DNA from: Cupriavidus consociatus
GTDB taxonomy: Bacteria > Pseudomonadota > Gammaproteobacteria > Burkholderiales > Burkholderiaceae
NCBI RefSeq assembly: GCF_017814975.1
Contig: NZ_JAGIQA010000004.1
Location: forward strand, 292,706 to 356,705
Reading direction: 5' to 3'
Length of the DNA: 64,000 nucleotides
Under the pieces are notes generated by a model. That model was not told the origin of the DNA, made no database searches, and saw only the letters and a program-made list of their open reading frames with translations. The position numbers and the translations under genes were made by a program. This document shows positions 8,843-16,134 of the stretch, one piece after another. How positions within the stretch are numbered: position 1 is the stretch's first letter; every line of letters starts with the position of its first letter.

Positions 8843-9286
8843 TCAGCGCGAAGTCACCTTGAGGTTATCGTTCACCGACGTCACGCCTTCGACACTGCGG
8901 ATCGTGTCAAGCGCGAGGTCATGCTGTTGCTGGCTTGGCACCGTGCCGCCGACATCAACCGTGCCGTTCTTCGTCTTCACGTGGATGCCGGTCGACTTGA
9001 GATCCTTCGCGGTCAGCAGCTTGGTCTTGATCTTCGTGGTGATGGCGCCATCCTCGACCGCCTGCTTGGCTTTGTCGGCATTCAGGTCGGCGCTCGCGCC
9101 GCCATCCGGGTCGGCCCGGCCCGGCATGCCTGGCGCGGAGTTGACCGGCGCCACCGGCGTATTGTCGGCCGCGATGAAGATCAGGCCACTCTTGTCGAGC
9201 GCCTGCGCGGCGCCGGCAGCCGCCGCCAGCGCCGCGGCCACGCAGGCCAGCCTGAGGCCGCGCGCGGAAAATCGGGATAATCGCAT
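8843..9286 (-). CDS. BON-domain periplasmic protein
   Basis: This 147-residue protein has a signal peptide (RLACVAAALAAAAGAAQA) and a C-terminal BON domain at about 78-145 (DGAITTKIKTKLLTAKDLKS, then VDVGGTVPSQQQHDLALDTI and GVTSVNDNL). BON domains occur in OsmY-type proteins and are thought to bind phospholipid or envelope components during stress. The stretch between signal and BON (residues 30-75) is Asp/Ala/Pro-rich and unassigned. The ATG follows CAGGAGAC. It is convergent with ku. Confidence 0.85.
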   Translation of the reverse strand: MRLSRFSARGLRLACVAAALAAAAGAAQALDKSGLIFIAADNTPVAPVNSAPGMPGRADPDGGASADLNADKAKQAVEDGAITTKIKTKLLTAKDLKSTGIHVKTKNGTVDVGGTVPSQQQHDLALDTIRSVEGVTSVNDNLKVTSR

Positions 9287-9583
9287 GGCTGTGTCTCCTG
9301 TACAGGTTGCCAGCGCCTTCGCCGCGTTCGCTGCCTGGCACGCGGCACGGCTGGCACCTTGTCAGTCCGCAAACTCCATACCCGCGTGTTCGCCCAACGC
9401 CACGCAAGACCGGGGGCGACACCGGTGTGTAAATCGGGCCACCTGTTGTAAAAGCGGGCAGTCCCGGCGGGTGCAGCATGCGGCGCGGTCGGCCACGGCA
9501 AGCCCGCTGCCGGCGCGTGCGCGCTTGGCATGGTGATTGCAAAAACGGGAATGCGGCAGTCCGCCGCGTCAAGGAGACTAGCA

Positions 9584-9859
9584 ATGGGACAGCAGCAACA
9601 GCCGGGTCAATCGCAGTCGGGCCAAAAGCAGCAGGAACAGCAATCTGGCCAACGCGGCGGCCAACAATCTGACATGGAAAAACAACAAGGCGGTGGTCAA
9701 ATGGGTAACCAGGACCGCGGCCAAGGCCAACAGCAACAACAGGATCGCGGCAGCTCGCAACCGGGCCAGCAAAGCGGTCAACGCAGTGGTCAGCAGGGCG
9801 GTCAGGGCGGCCAACAGGGCGGTCAGGGCGGCCAGCAAGGCGGACAACGCCAGCAGTAA
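9584..9859 (+). CDS. Gln/Gly-rich low-complexity protein
   Basis: The ATG follows AAGGAG with good spacing; an upstream in-frame ATG at 9530 lacks one. The 91-residue product consists almost only of Gln, Gly, Ser, Arg and Asp (MGQQQQPGQSQSGQKQQEQQ) and ends in GQGGQQGG-type repeats. It has no hydrophobic core and must be disordered; composition recalls small stress-related low-complexity proteins, but I assign no function. A factor-independent terminator follows about 100 nt downstream, supporting a monocistronic transcript. Confidence 0.7.
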   Translation: MGQQQQPGQSQSGQKQQEQQSGQRGGQQSDMEKQQGGGQMGNQDRGQGQQQQQDRGSSQPGQQSGQRSGQQGGQGGQQGGQGGQQGGQRQQ

Positions 9860-9960
9860 TTCCAGCAGTCAGGCTCGCCTGCTGACATAGAGGCAGCTAT
9901 CCGGGTATGTGCGGCAGCAACATGCGGTGCGGCCGCAGGGGCATACGCCGGAAATTGATC

Positions 9961-9997
9961 GGCCGGGTCTTCCGAACGGAAGGTCCGGCCCTTTTTT
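9961..9997 (+). terminator. Rho-independent terminator after the Gln/Gly-rich gene
   Basis: A 13-bp stem (GGCCGGGTCTTCC with GGAAGGTCCGGCC, including two G-U wobbles) closes on a 4-nt GAAC loop and is followed directly by CTTTTTTC. Confidence 0.85.
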
Positions 9998-10172
9998 CTC
10001 AGGTTGCCGCTGCCGGCTTGCCGCGACAGCCCGCTCGCGCGCCTCCGCGGCTTACCGTGTATGCTGGCCGTGACGTCTTCCTGCTTGCAACCAGGTTTTG
10101 TCCAGCCACTCTGATCCCGCCAATCCCGCGGTCTCCTGCCACGCCCGGCGCGAACGCGGCTCGCCTGGACCC

Positions 10173-11090
10173 ATGACGCGGGTGCGCGCGCACGCCGGTG
10201 CCCAGGTTCGCGCGCTGACGCGCAGCAATTCCGGCCTCACCCTCGACTATGACAACCCGCCCGGCGACCCTGGCCTGTTCGGTCCCGACGCAGTCTGCTG
10301 GCGCGTGCATGCGGACTTCCCGGCAATGCTGGCCGGCGGCGTCAGCGCGCTGCTGCTGCAGACGCTGCATCCGCTGGCGCTGGCCGGCGTGTGGGACCAC
10401 TCCAGCTTTCGCACCGACATGCAGGGCCGGCTGGGCCGCACCGCGCAGTTTATTGCCGGCACCACTTACGGCAGCCGCGACGATGCCATGGCGCTGATCG
10501 GGCGCGTGCGGCGCATCCATGCCGGCGTGGGCGGCGTGGCGCCGGACGGCCGGCACTATGCGGCAACGGATCCGGCGCTGCTGACATGGGTGCATGTCGC
10601 CGAGGTGTCGAGCTTCATGGCGGGCTACCTGCGCTATGTCGGGCCGCTGGGCGAGGCGGAGCAGGACCGCTATTACGACGAGGTCGCGCGCATCGCGCTG
10701 CTGCTCGGCGCGGCCGACGTGCCGCGCTCGCGCGCGGCGGTGGCGGCCTACCTGGAAGCGATGCGGCCCCAGTTGCAGGCCAGCGAGCGCACCCGTGAAG
10801 TGGTGCGGCTGGTGCGCAGGATGCCGGTAGCCAACTCGCTGCTGCAACCGGCGGTGCGGATCATGGCCGATGCCGGCATTGCCTTGCTGCCACCGTGGGC
10901 GCGGCAGCAGCTTGAGCTCGACGAACCTTCGCTGCGACGCTCGGCCTCGCGGGCCGGCATGCGCGTGCTCGCGCCGGCGCTGCGCTGGGCGCTGGGCGCG
11001 GGGCTGGCCGCACGGGCACGGCGGCGCGTGGCGCGTGGCGGCGATGTGGGGGGCGGCGTGGGCGGCGGGGTGGGCGGAGTTTCGGGCTAG
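10173..11090 (+). CDS. MpaB-type oxygenase (DUF2236 family)
   Basis: This protein of about 305 residues shows the DUF2236 / MpaB-prime signature: ADFPAMLAGGVSALLLQTLH, HPLALAGVWDHSSF, then RLGRTAQFIAGTTYG and a TWVHV segment. Related fungal and bacterial proteins, including latex-clearing protein Lcp, are haem-dependent oxygenases; the reaction here is unknown. The C-terminus is Arg-rich followed by a Gly/Val-rich tail (GGGVGGGVGGVSG). No convincing ribosome-binding site was found: the ATG at 10173 was chosen because the family homology begins soon after it, and a TTG at 10098 is the alternative. Confidence 0.75.
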   Translation: MTRVRAHAGAQVRALTRSNSGLTLDYDNPPGDPGLFGPDAVCWRVHADFPAMLAGGVSALLLQTLHPLALAGVWDHSSFRTDMQGRLGRTAQFIAGTTYGSRDDAMALIGRVRRIHAGVGGVAPDGRHYAATDPALLTWVHVAEVSSFMAGYLRYVGPLGEAEQDRYYDEVARIALLLGAADVPRSRAAVAAYLEAMRPQLQASERTREVVRLVRRMPVANSLLQPAVRIMADAGIALLPPWARQQLELDEPSLRRSASRAGMRVLAPALRWALGAGLAARARRRVARGGDVGGGVGGGVGGVSG

Positions 11091-11117
11091 GGCATCCCGG
11101 CCCAGCCTTCGGTACGC

Positions 11118-12755
11118 TTACTCCGCAGCCACTGCCGCGCTGCCGACGCTGCCGCGCAGCGCTGTCTCCGGCAGCCGCGCCACCAGGAACGGCGCCAGCA
11201 GCGACACCCCCGCGCTCATCAGCAACAGCAGCCGGAAGGCATGCTCGGCGCCCTGGCGCACCGCCGCGGCATCGCCGCCATCCTGCGTGCCTGCCATCAC
11301 GCGCTGGAACAGCTGCATCAGCACATCTTCGCCGCCGCCCAGGTCACTGACCGCCATGCCGCCGTGCCGCAGCAGCGCGATCAGCACCGTGGTCAGCACC
11401 GCCACGCCAACCGCGCCGCCGAGCATGCGCGAGAACGCGGTCAATGCGGTGGCCACACCGACATGCTGCAGCGGCACGGCGTTCTGCGTCGCCACCAGCC
11501 CGCTGGGCAGTTGCAGGCCGATCGCCAGCCCGAGCACCACCATCACCAGCGCGCACAGCCATGCGCCGCGCGGATCGACAAACGCCAGCGCCACGATCGC
11601 CAGCGGAGCCACCAGCGCGCCTGCCATCTGCAGCGGCTTGTAGCGCCCGCTCCATGACATCAGCCGCCCCGCCGCGTACGCGCCGAAGGGGATCGCCAGC
11701 GTCAGCGGCACCAGCCGCAACGCGGCCGCATCGGCCTGCGCACCGGCCACCACCTGGAAGCGCAGCGGCAACAGCACCGACATGGCGATCAATTGGAAAA
11801 AGCACAGGAACAGCGTGATGCAGCAGATCGCCACGGTGGGCACGCGCAGCATCGCCAGCGGAATGACGGGATCGGCCGCGCGGCGCTCCTGCCAGAGGAA
11901 GAGCCCCAGGCAAGCAAGGCCAGCCAGCAGCAGCCCCAGCGTATCGGGCCGCGACGGCGACTGGCCCTGGCCGAGCCGCGTCAGGAACACCAGCACGCCG
12001 CTCAGCCCCGCGCCGAACAGCAGCGCGCCGAGGTAATCGATCCGGTGGCGGCGCCCGCCCGCGGGCAGGTGGCGCAGCGCGCGCCGCACGGTCACCAGCG
12101 CCAGCAGTGCCAGCGGCAGGTTGATCCAGAAGATCCAGCGCCATGACAGGAAGTGCGCCAGGTAGCCGCCGAGCACCGGGCCGGCCATGCTGGCCACCGC
12201 CCACACCCCGCTGACATAACCCTGGTAGCGGCCGCGCTCGCGCAGCGGCACCACGTCGGCAATGGTCGCCTGCGACACCGACAACAGCCCGCCGCCACCC
12301 AGGCCTTGCAGGATGCGCGCAAGGATCAGCTGCGGCATCGTCTGCGCCAGCGCGCAGGCGGCGGAAGCCAGCAGGAACAGCATGATGGCGAAGGACAGCA
12401 CCGAACGCCGGCCGAGCAAGTCCGAAAGCTTGCCGTAGATCGGTGTGGTGACGGTCGATGCCACCAGGTAGGCGGAGATCACCCACGCCATGTTGTCGAA
12501 GCCGTTGAGCTGCAGCGCGATCTCGGGCAGCACCACGGCGACGATCGATTGCTCCAGCGCACCCAGCAGGATCGCCAGCATCAGCCCGAAGATCACCTGC
12601 ATGACCGGCACCGGGGGCATCGGGGCACGGGCATCGTGCCGGGCTGGCGGCGAAGTCGTAGCGGCAGGAGTGCCTGTCGAGGCGGAGGGGGCGGAGGGGG
12701 CAGCGGCGACGGCAGCGTGCGAGGGCGGCTGGGAGGAGACGGCGGTCATGTGCAC
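11118..12755 (-). CDS. MFS multidrug exporter, DHA2 (EmrB/QacA) type, 14 predicted helices
   Basis: This 545-residue inner-membrane drug/proton antiporter-type protein follows a Pro/Ala/Thr-rich cytoplasmic leader of about 45 residues. Signatures are LEQSIVAVVLPEIALQL in helix 1, YGKLSDLLGRRSVL in the loop 2-3 motif and GPVLGGYLAHFLSWRWIFWI (motif C region). The length and two extra central helices fit the 14-helix DHA2 group. It has no adjacent regulator or membrane-fusion partner, so the substrate cannot be inferred. The start is the ATG at 12755. The coding sequence stops 27 bp from the end of the convergent MpaB-type gene. Confidence 0.9.
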   Translation of the reverse strand: MHMTAVSSQPPSHAAVAAAPSAPSASTGTPAATTSPPARHDARAPMPPVPVMQVIFGLMLAILLGALEQSIVAVVLPEIALQLNGFDNMAWVISAYLVASTVTTPIYGKLSDLLGRRSVLSFAIMLFLLASAACALAQTMPQLILARILQGLGGGGLLSVSQATIADVVPLRERGRYQGYVSGVWAVASMAGPVLGGYLAHFLSWRWIFWINLPLALLALVTVRRALRHLPAGGRRHRIDYLGALLFGAGLSGVLVFLTRLGQGQSPSRPDTLGLLLAGLACLGLFLWQERRAADPVIPLAMLRVPTVAICCITLFLCFFQLIAMSVLLPLRFQVVAGAQADAAALRLVPLTLAIPFGAYAAGRLMSWSGRYKPLQMAGALVAPLAIVALAFVDPRGAWLCALVMVVLGLAIGLQLPSGLVATQNAVPLQHVGVATALTAFSRMLGGAVGVAVLTTVLIALLRHGGMAVSDLGGGEDVLMQLFQRVMAGTQDGGDAAAVRQGAEHAFRLLLLMSAGVSLLAPFLVARLPETALRGSVGSAAVAAE

Positions 12756-13135
12756 CTGCGGACGGCAGGATCGCGGCTAGCCGCGCTGCGAGGCCGCGCG
12801 GTGACCGGTCCTGCTCTTGTTGCGGAGTCAAGGAGAGCGGCCATTGTAGGCGCTTCCCGCCGCGGGTGCTCGCCGTGCGCCAGCGCGCCAGAGCCGCTGG
12901 CGCGCCGGTGTCGGATCGGCGCAGCTTGCGGGCTGATTAAGGGCAATACCCCAGCGCCGCCGCGCTATCGGCGGTCAGCGAACAGTTCTTGAAGGGAAAT
13001 GAGAATTAAAGGCAAAAACACCCGCAGTTCGGTGAATTGCCTGTCCGGAAGGTGGCTTTTAATCACGCTGGGCATCCCGAACGGTCGGTTAATTCCCGAC
13101 CACAGCGCCACAGAGCGCGACCTAAACGACGCAGG

Positions 13136-13210
13136 CACAAAAAAGAAGCCCACGCGCGGGGTGCTCGTAGGCTTTCCAGGACTGCAAGAGCTTGAAAACC
13201 AAGCTCTTGC
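13136..13210 (-). ncRNA. Predicted small RNA of about 75 nt, two stem-loops and intrinsic terminator
   Basis: Read on the minus strand, a near-consensus sigma-70 promoter (-35 TTTACA, 17-nt spacer, -10 TATATT) is followed within about 5-8 nt by a perfect 11-bp hairpin (GCAAGAGCTTG, loop GTTTT, CAAGCTCTTGC; 13184-13210). A 9-nt linker leads to a terminator with a 12-position stem (AAGCCTACGAGC against GCGCGTGGGCTT, one wobble and one mismatch) and six consecutive T (13139-13144). There is no ORF. The exact 5' end is uncertain by a few nt and decides whether the base of the first stem is transcribed. Two stem-loops with a U-rich tail are the usual architecture of Hfq-dependent regulatory RNAs, and an Hfq-like gene lies 0.5 kb away. 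The targets are unknown and the feature is a sequence-based prediction only. Confidence 0.65.
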
Positions 13211-13214
13211 CAAG

Positions 13215-13243
13215 AATATAAACGCGCTTACATGAGGTGTAAA
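13215..13243 (-). promoter_or_regulatory. Sigma-70 promoter of the predicted small RNA, with overlapping dyad
   Basis: On the minus strand, TTTACA (13243-13238) and TATATT (13220-13215) are separated by exactly 17 nt, each matching consensus at five of six positions. An inverted repeat TTACA/TGTAA (13229-13243) overlaps the -35 box and could be an operator. Confidence 0.65.
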
Positions 13244-13753
13244 TCCCGCTTCTATCAGGGAAATCCCTTATGTGCAATGCGATAATTTTCACATTTTTAG
13301 TGTTTTAAACCCTGACGTCACTTCAGGGCGAATTTCTGACTTTCTTTCACTTTCCCCGTGGTCCCAGGCCATGTCAGGGCTCGCGAATGGCCGGAAAAGG
13401 CCATTGTGCAGCCGCACAAAGCGGTTACAATACGACAGCTCCGAGCGCAACAAATTTTATAGAGCGATTACTCTAGGCTCAGCGAGGCACTGCGCCCGTC
13501 AACCCTTGTAAAACTTTGTTACTCTCGGCGCTGAAGTATCCCCCCTTCTCTTCTGGCAGCGCCCTTAGCCGGCATGTGCGCGACGCCCCGGGCCTTGCAC
13601 GTGAAGCCCGCAGGCACCGCGGCGCCGACGACCCGACCCGCCGGTTCCGAGAGCGGATCTTTCCCCTCCGCCCTGGCCGCGCCGCTCACCCCGCCGCCGG
13701 CCAACGGACCGTCATCAGCCGCCAGATCCCTTGCGGGCTCTTCCGGAGTCGTT

Positions 13754-14071
13754 GTGAAGAAGAAGGAAATCCGGCCCAAGCGCTCCAGCCGAAAGGCACT
13801 GCAGTACCAGCACCTCGCCGCCCAGTCGGCCAACCGCGCGCCGGTGGCCGTCCACTTGTCCAACGGTACGCGGCTGCAGGGGTTCGTGCTGGGGACGGAC
13901 AACTACATGGTGCTGCTCGGGCGGCGGCTGGACGATCCGCAGCCCACGATCGTCTACAAGCAGGCGATCTGCCTGGTGACGCCGCTGGACACGCCGGCGG
14001 TGGGGATCGATCCGGCAATCGCGGCGGAATTCTTGCCTATCTATATACCGCGTACGCGCAAGCGGCGCTGA
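13754..14071 (+). CDS. Hfq-like Sm-fold RNA-binding protein
   Basis: This 105-residue protein starts at a GTG 5 nt after GGAG. An ATG 180 nt upstream (13574) keeps the frame open but has no ribosome-binding site. Residues 16-75 align with bacterial Hfq by eye: Sm1 APVAVHLSNGTRLQG through LGTDNYMVLL, and Sm2 IVYKQAICLVTP. By E. coli numbering Gln8 (here Gln17), Arg19 (Arg28), Asn28, Gly29, Leu32, Gly34, Asp40, Tyr55 and Lys56 (Lys69) are kept. His57 is Gln70, Tyr25 is His34, Phe39 is Thr48, and the rim arginines 16 and 17 are Ser25 and Ala26. A 4-residue insertion lengthens the loop before Sm2. The N-terminus is very basic (KKKEIRPKRSSRK) and the C-terminus ends RTRKRR. It is encoded directly upstream of flagellin. 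Sm-fold membership is fairly secure; function as an RNA chaperone is inferred. Confidence 0.8.
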   Translation: MKKKEIRPKRSSRKALQYQHLAAQSANRAPVAVHLSNGTRLQGFVLGTDNYMVLLGRRLDDPQPTIVYKQAICLVTPLDTPAVGIDPAIAAEFLPIYIPRTRKRR

Positions 14072-14172
14072 AGCCGGCATCGCAACGCCGCACTCTCAGG
14101 GCCTGTTGGCAGGCCGGCGCACGCCCGTGCGCTCCCGGGCGATACCCCCCGAAACTCTTGCGGAGATCACTC

Positions 14173-14199
14173 TAAACCTTTGCCGGGGACGGTCGATAA
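14173..14199 (+). promoter_or_regulatory. Sigma-28 (FliA) promoter of fliC
   Basis: TAAACCTT (14173-14180), an 11-nt spacer and GTCGATAA (14192-14199) match the flagellar sigma-28 consensus TAAAGTTT-N11-GCCGATAA at 13 of 16 positions with exact spacing. The start of transcription would be near 14206, giving an untranslated leader of about 90 nt before fliC. A 7-bp GCGCACG/CGTGCGC hairpin (14117-14132) lies between the Hfq-like gene and this promoter. Confidence 0.85.
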
Positions 14200-14295
14200 C
14201 CCTTGCAACGGAGGCACTCTACGCCCTGCAAAGCAGGCAGCCAACGTTACGGCTAGCAGCCGGAATGCCAAAAACTTTGCATACAGGAGTCGTAA

Positions 14296-15588
14296 ATGGC
14301 GCAAGTCATTAATACCAATTCGTTGTCTCTGATGACTCAGAACAACATGAACGCTTCGCAATCGTCGCTGAACACGGCGATCCAGCGCCTGTCGTCGGGC
14401 CTGCGCATCAACAGCGCCAAGGACGATGCGGCTGGCCAGGCGATTGCGAACCGTTTCACCGCGAACATCAAGGGCCTGACCCAAGCTCAGCGCAATGCCA
14501 ACGACGGCATCTCGCTGGCGCAGACCACCGAAGGCGCGCTGACCGAAGTCAACAACAACCTGCAGCGTGTCCGTGAACTGAGCGTGCAGGCCGCCAACGG
14601 CTCGAACTCGGCTTCGGACCTGAAGTCGATCCAGGACGAAATTGCCCAGCGCCTGTCGGAAATCGACCGCACCTCGCAACAAACCGACTTCAACGGCGTG
14701 AAGGTGCTGTCGTCCAGCGCCAAGCCTCTGACGATCCAGGTCGGCGCCAATGACGGCGAGACCATCACCATCGACCTGAAGCAGATCGACTCGTCGACGC
14801 TGGGCCTGACGGGCTTCACCGTATCCAAGAATAGCCTGAATGTCAGCGATGCCATCACGACCGTGGCTGCCGGTGGTGCCGCTGCTGCCGTCGACGTCGA
14901 CCTCAGCGGAGCCGCCACGACGCTGGGCGTCAACGCCGGCGACCTGTCGCTGCACAATGTGAGCGGCACTGGTGACTACGTGGTCAAGAGCGGCAACGAC
15001 TACTATGCTGCTTCGGTGGATACTGCTACGGGCAACGTTCAGCTGAATACGGTGGACATCACCGTTGCCGACGCGGCCAACGGCAACGCCGCGGGTTCCG
15101 CTGTGACCGACATGCTGGTCAAGGTCGGTGCTGATGCTACCGGCACCGCTACCGGCTACATCACTGTACAGAACAAGAACTACGCCGTTGCCAACACCGC
15201 TCTGGCGGACGGTGGCGCCGGTGGTACGCTCAACGACGCACAGACCGGCACGACCATCAACCTGAGCCAGAACGGCGGCACGGCAGCTACCGCTGAATTC
15301 ACCGGCGTTTCCACCGCCAACCCGCTGGCCAAGCTGGACGCGGCACTGAAGGTCGTCGACGACCTGCGCAGCTCGCTGGGTGCTGTGCAGAACCGCTTCG
15401 ACTCCACGATCTCGAACTTGGGCACCACGATCACCAACCTGTCGTCGTCGCGCTCGCGCATCCAGGACGCTGACTACGCCACGGAAGTGTCGAACATGAC
15501 CCGCGCGCAGATCCTGCAGCAGGCTGGTACCTCGGTGCTGTCGCAAGCCAACCAGACCACGCAGAGCGTGCTGTCGCTGCTGCGTTAA
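14296..15588 (+). CDS. fliC: Flagellin
   Basis: This 430-residue filament subunit is exported by the flagellar type III apparatus and capped by FliD. The conserved N-terminal D0/D1 region (MAQVINTNSLSLMTQNNMNA; LSSGLRINSAKDDAAGQAIA) and C-terminal D1/D0 region (SRIQDADYATEVSNMTRAQI; ending TTQSVLSLLR) flank a variable, Ala/Thr/Gly-rich surface domain (about 170-340). ATG at 14296 follows AGGAG. Its codon choice is more uniform than that of its neighbours, as expected of a highly expressed gene. It is transcribed from a sigma-28 promoter and ends at a strong terminator, so it is probably monocistronic. Confidence 0.98.
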   Translation: MAQVINTNSLSLMTQNNMNASQSSLNTAIQRLSSGLRINSAKDDAAGQAIANRFTANIKGLTQAQRNANDGISLAQTTEGALTEVNNNLQRVRELSVQAANGSNSASDLKSIQDEIAQRLSEIDRTSQQTDFNGVKVLSSSAKPLTIQVGANDGETITIDLKQIDSSTLGLTGFTVSKNSLNVSDAITTVAAGGAAAAVDVDLSGAATTLGVNAGDLSLHNVSGTGDYVVKSGNDYYAASVDTATGNVQLNTVDITVADAANGNAAGSAVTDMLVKVGADATGTATGYITVQNKNYAVANTALADGGAGGTLNDAQTGTTINLSQNGGTAATAEFTGVSTANPLAKLDAALKVVDDLRSSLGAVQNRFDSTISNLGTTITNLSSSRSRIQDADYATEVSNMTRAQILQQAGTSVLSQANQTTQSVLSLLR

Positions 15589-15610
15589 TCGCACCACGCA
15601 TGGCACAAAA

Positions 15611-15637
15611 GGCTGGGCCGCAAGGCCCGGCCTTTTT
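15611..15637 (+). terminator. Rho-independent terminator of fliC
   Basis: A 9-bp stem (GGCTGGGCC with GGCCCGGCC, one G-U wobble) and a 4-nt loop are followed by five T, 22 nt after the fliC stop codon. Confidence 0.9.
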
Positions 15638-15650
15638 GCCCGAGGAGCGT

Positions 15651-15677
15651 TTTGCAGGCAGCGCGACTGCCTGCAAA
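15651..15677. repeat. Perfect 11-bp inverted repeat between fliC and flaG
   Basis: TTTGCAGGCAG and CTGCCTGCAAA flank CGCGA. No T-tract follows on either strand, so it is not a second intrinsic terminator. Its position 47 bp before flaG suits an operator or a structure in the flaG leader. Confidence 0.6.
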
Positions 15678-15723
15678 GCGTTTCTACCCTTTATCAACCA
15701 GACCGCCCCGGACGGAGCAGAAG

Positions 15724-16101
15724 ATGGCGCCTCCACCGCCCGTGAACCCGATTGCCCTGCGGCTGCCCGCGGATAGCCTGGTCGCGGCCATGCCGTCCGC
15801 CGGTGCCACGCCGGTGGCCACTCAGGCGACGCACCGCCAGCAGGGCGCCGCGGGCGCGCCGGATGAAGCGGCCCTGGACGAGGTGGAAGCCAGCGCCGCC
15901 ATCGGCGAACTGGTCCACGCGCTCAAGATGACTTCCATTGGCCTGCGTTTCGAGATCGACGAGACGACCCACCGCGTCATCACCAAGGTGGTCGACAAGG
16001 AAAGCGGCGAACTGATCCGCCAGATGCCCACCGAAGAAGTGCTGCGCATCGCGCGCGCCATCGACAAGCTGCAGGGGCTGTTCGTCAGCCAGGCAGCCTG
16101 A
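15724..16101 (+). CDS. flaG: FlaG family flagellar protein
   Basis: This 125-residue protein begins at an ATG preceded by GGAG. The C-terminal half (about 45-125) is the FlaG domain: LKMTSIGLRFEIDETTHRVI, then TKVVDKESGELIRQMPTEEV and LRIARAIDKLQGLF. FlaG proteins influence filament length in other bacteria. The N-terminal 40 residues are Pro/Ala-rich and disordered. It lies between fliC and fliD, 33 nt before fliD, and is probably the first gene of a flaG-fliD-fliS-fliT transcript. Confidence 0.9.
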   Translation: MAPPPPVNPIALRLPADSLVAAMPSAGATPVATQATHRQQGAAGAPDEAALDEVEASAAIGELVHALKMTSIGLRFEIDETTHRVITKVVDKESGELIRQMPTEEVLRIARAIDKLQGLFVSQAA

Positions 16102-16134
16102 GTCCTGATCACCAGTTGAAGACGAGACAAGAAC

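Larger units (their letters stand above)
12756..13753. other. Large regulatory intergenic region, AT-richer than its surroundings
   Basis: Almost 1 kb carries no convincing protein gene. The part from about 12960 to 13530 is distinctly AT-richer than its neighbours and dense in dyad symmetry. Besides the predicted small RNA (annotated separately), it has AATGGCC/GGCCATT hairpin arms at 13386-13392 and 13399-13405, an adjacent TTGTGC/GCACAA hairpin, CCCTGA/TCAGGG arms around the palindrome TGACGTCA (13313-13320), and TTACA/TGTAA arms (13229-13243) over the small RNA -35 element. It also holds the promoters of the exporter gene on the minus strand and the Hfq-like gene on the plus strand, which I could not pin down. 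Confidence 0.6.

Noticed and set aside
12965..13213. An 82-codon minus-strand frame in the region before the Hfq-like gene
   Set aside because: It overlaps the predicted small RNA, has no ribosome-binding site and no recognisable protein features.
13509..13535. Possible sigma-28 promoter before the Hfq-like gene (TAAAACTT, 11 nt, GCGCTGAA)
   Set aside because: The -35 half fits at 6 of 8 positions but the -10 half at only 4 of 8; not distinguishable from chance in an AT-richer region.
13574..13753. Longer start of the Hfq-like gene adding 60 N-terminal residues
   Set aside because: The extension is Pro/Ala/Ser-rich without a ribosome-binding site, whereas the GTG at 13754 has GGAG 5 nt upstream and gives a typical Hfq length.
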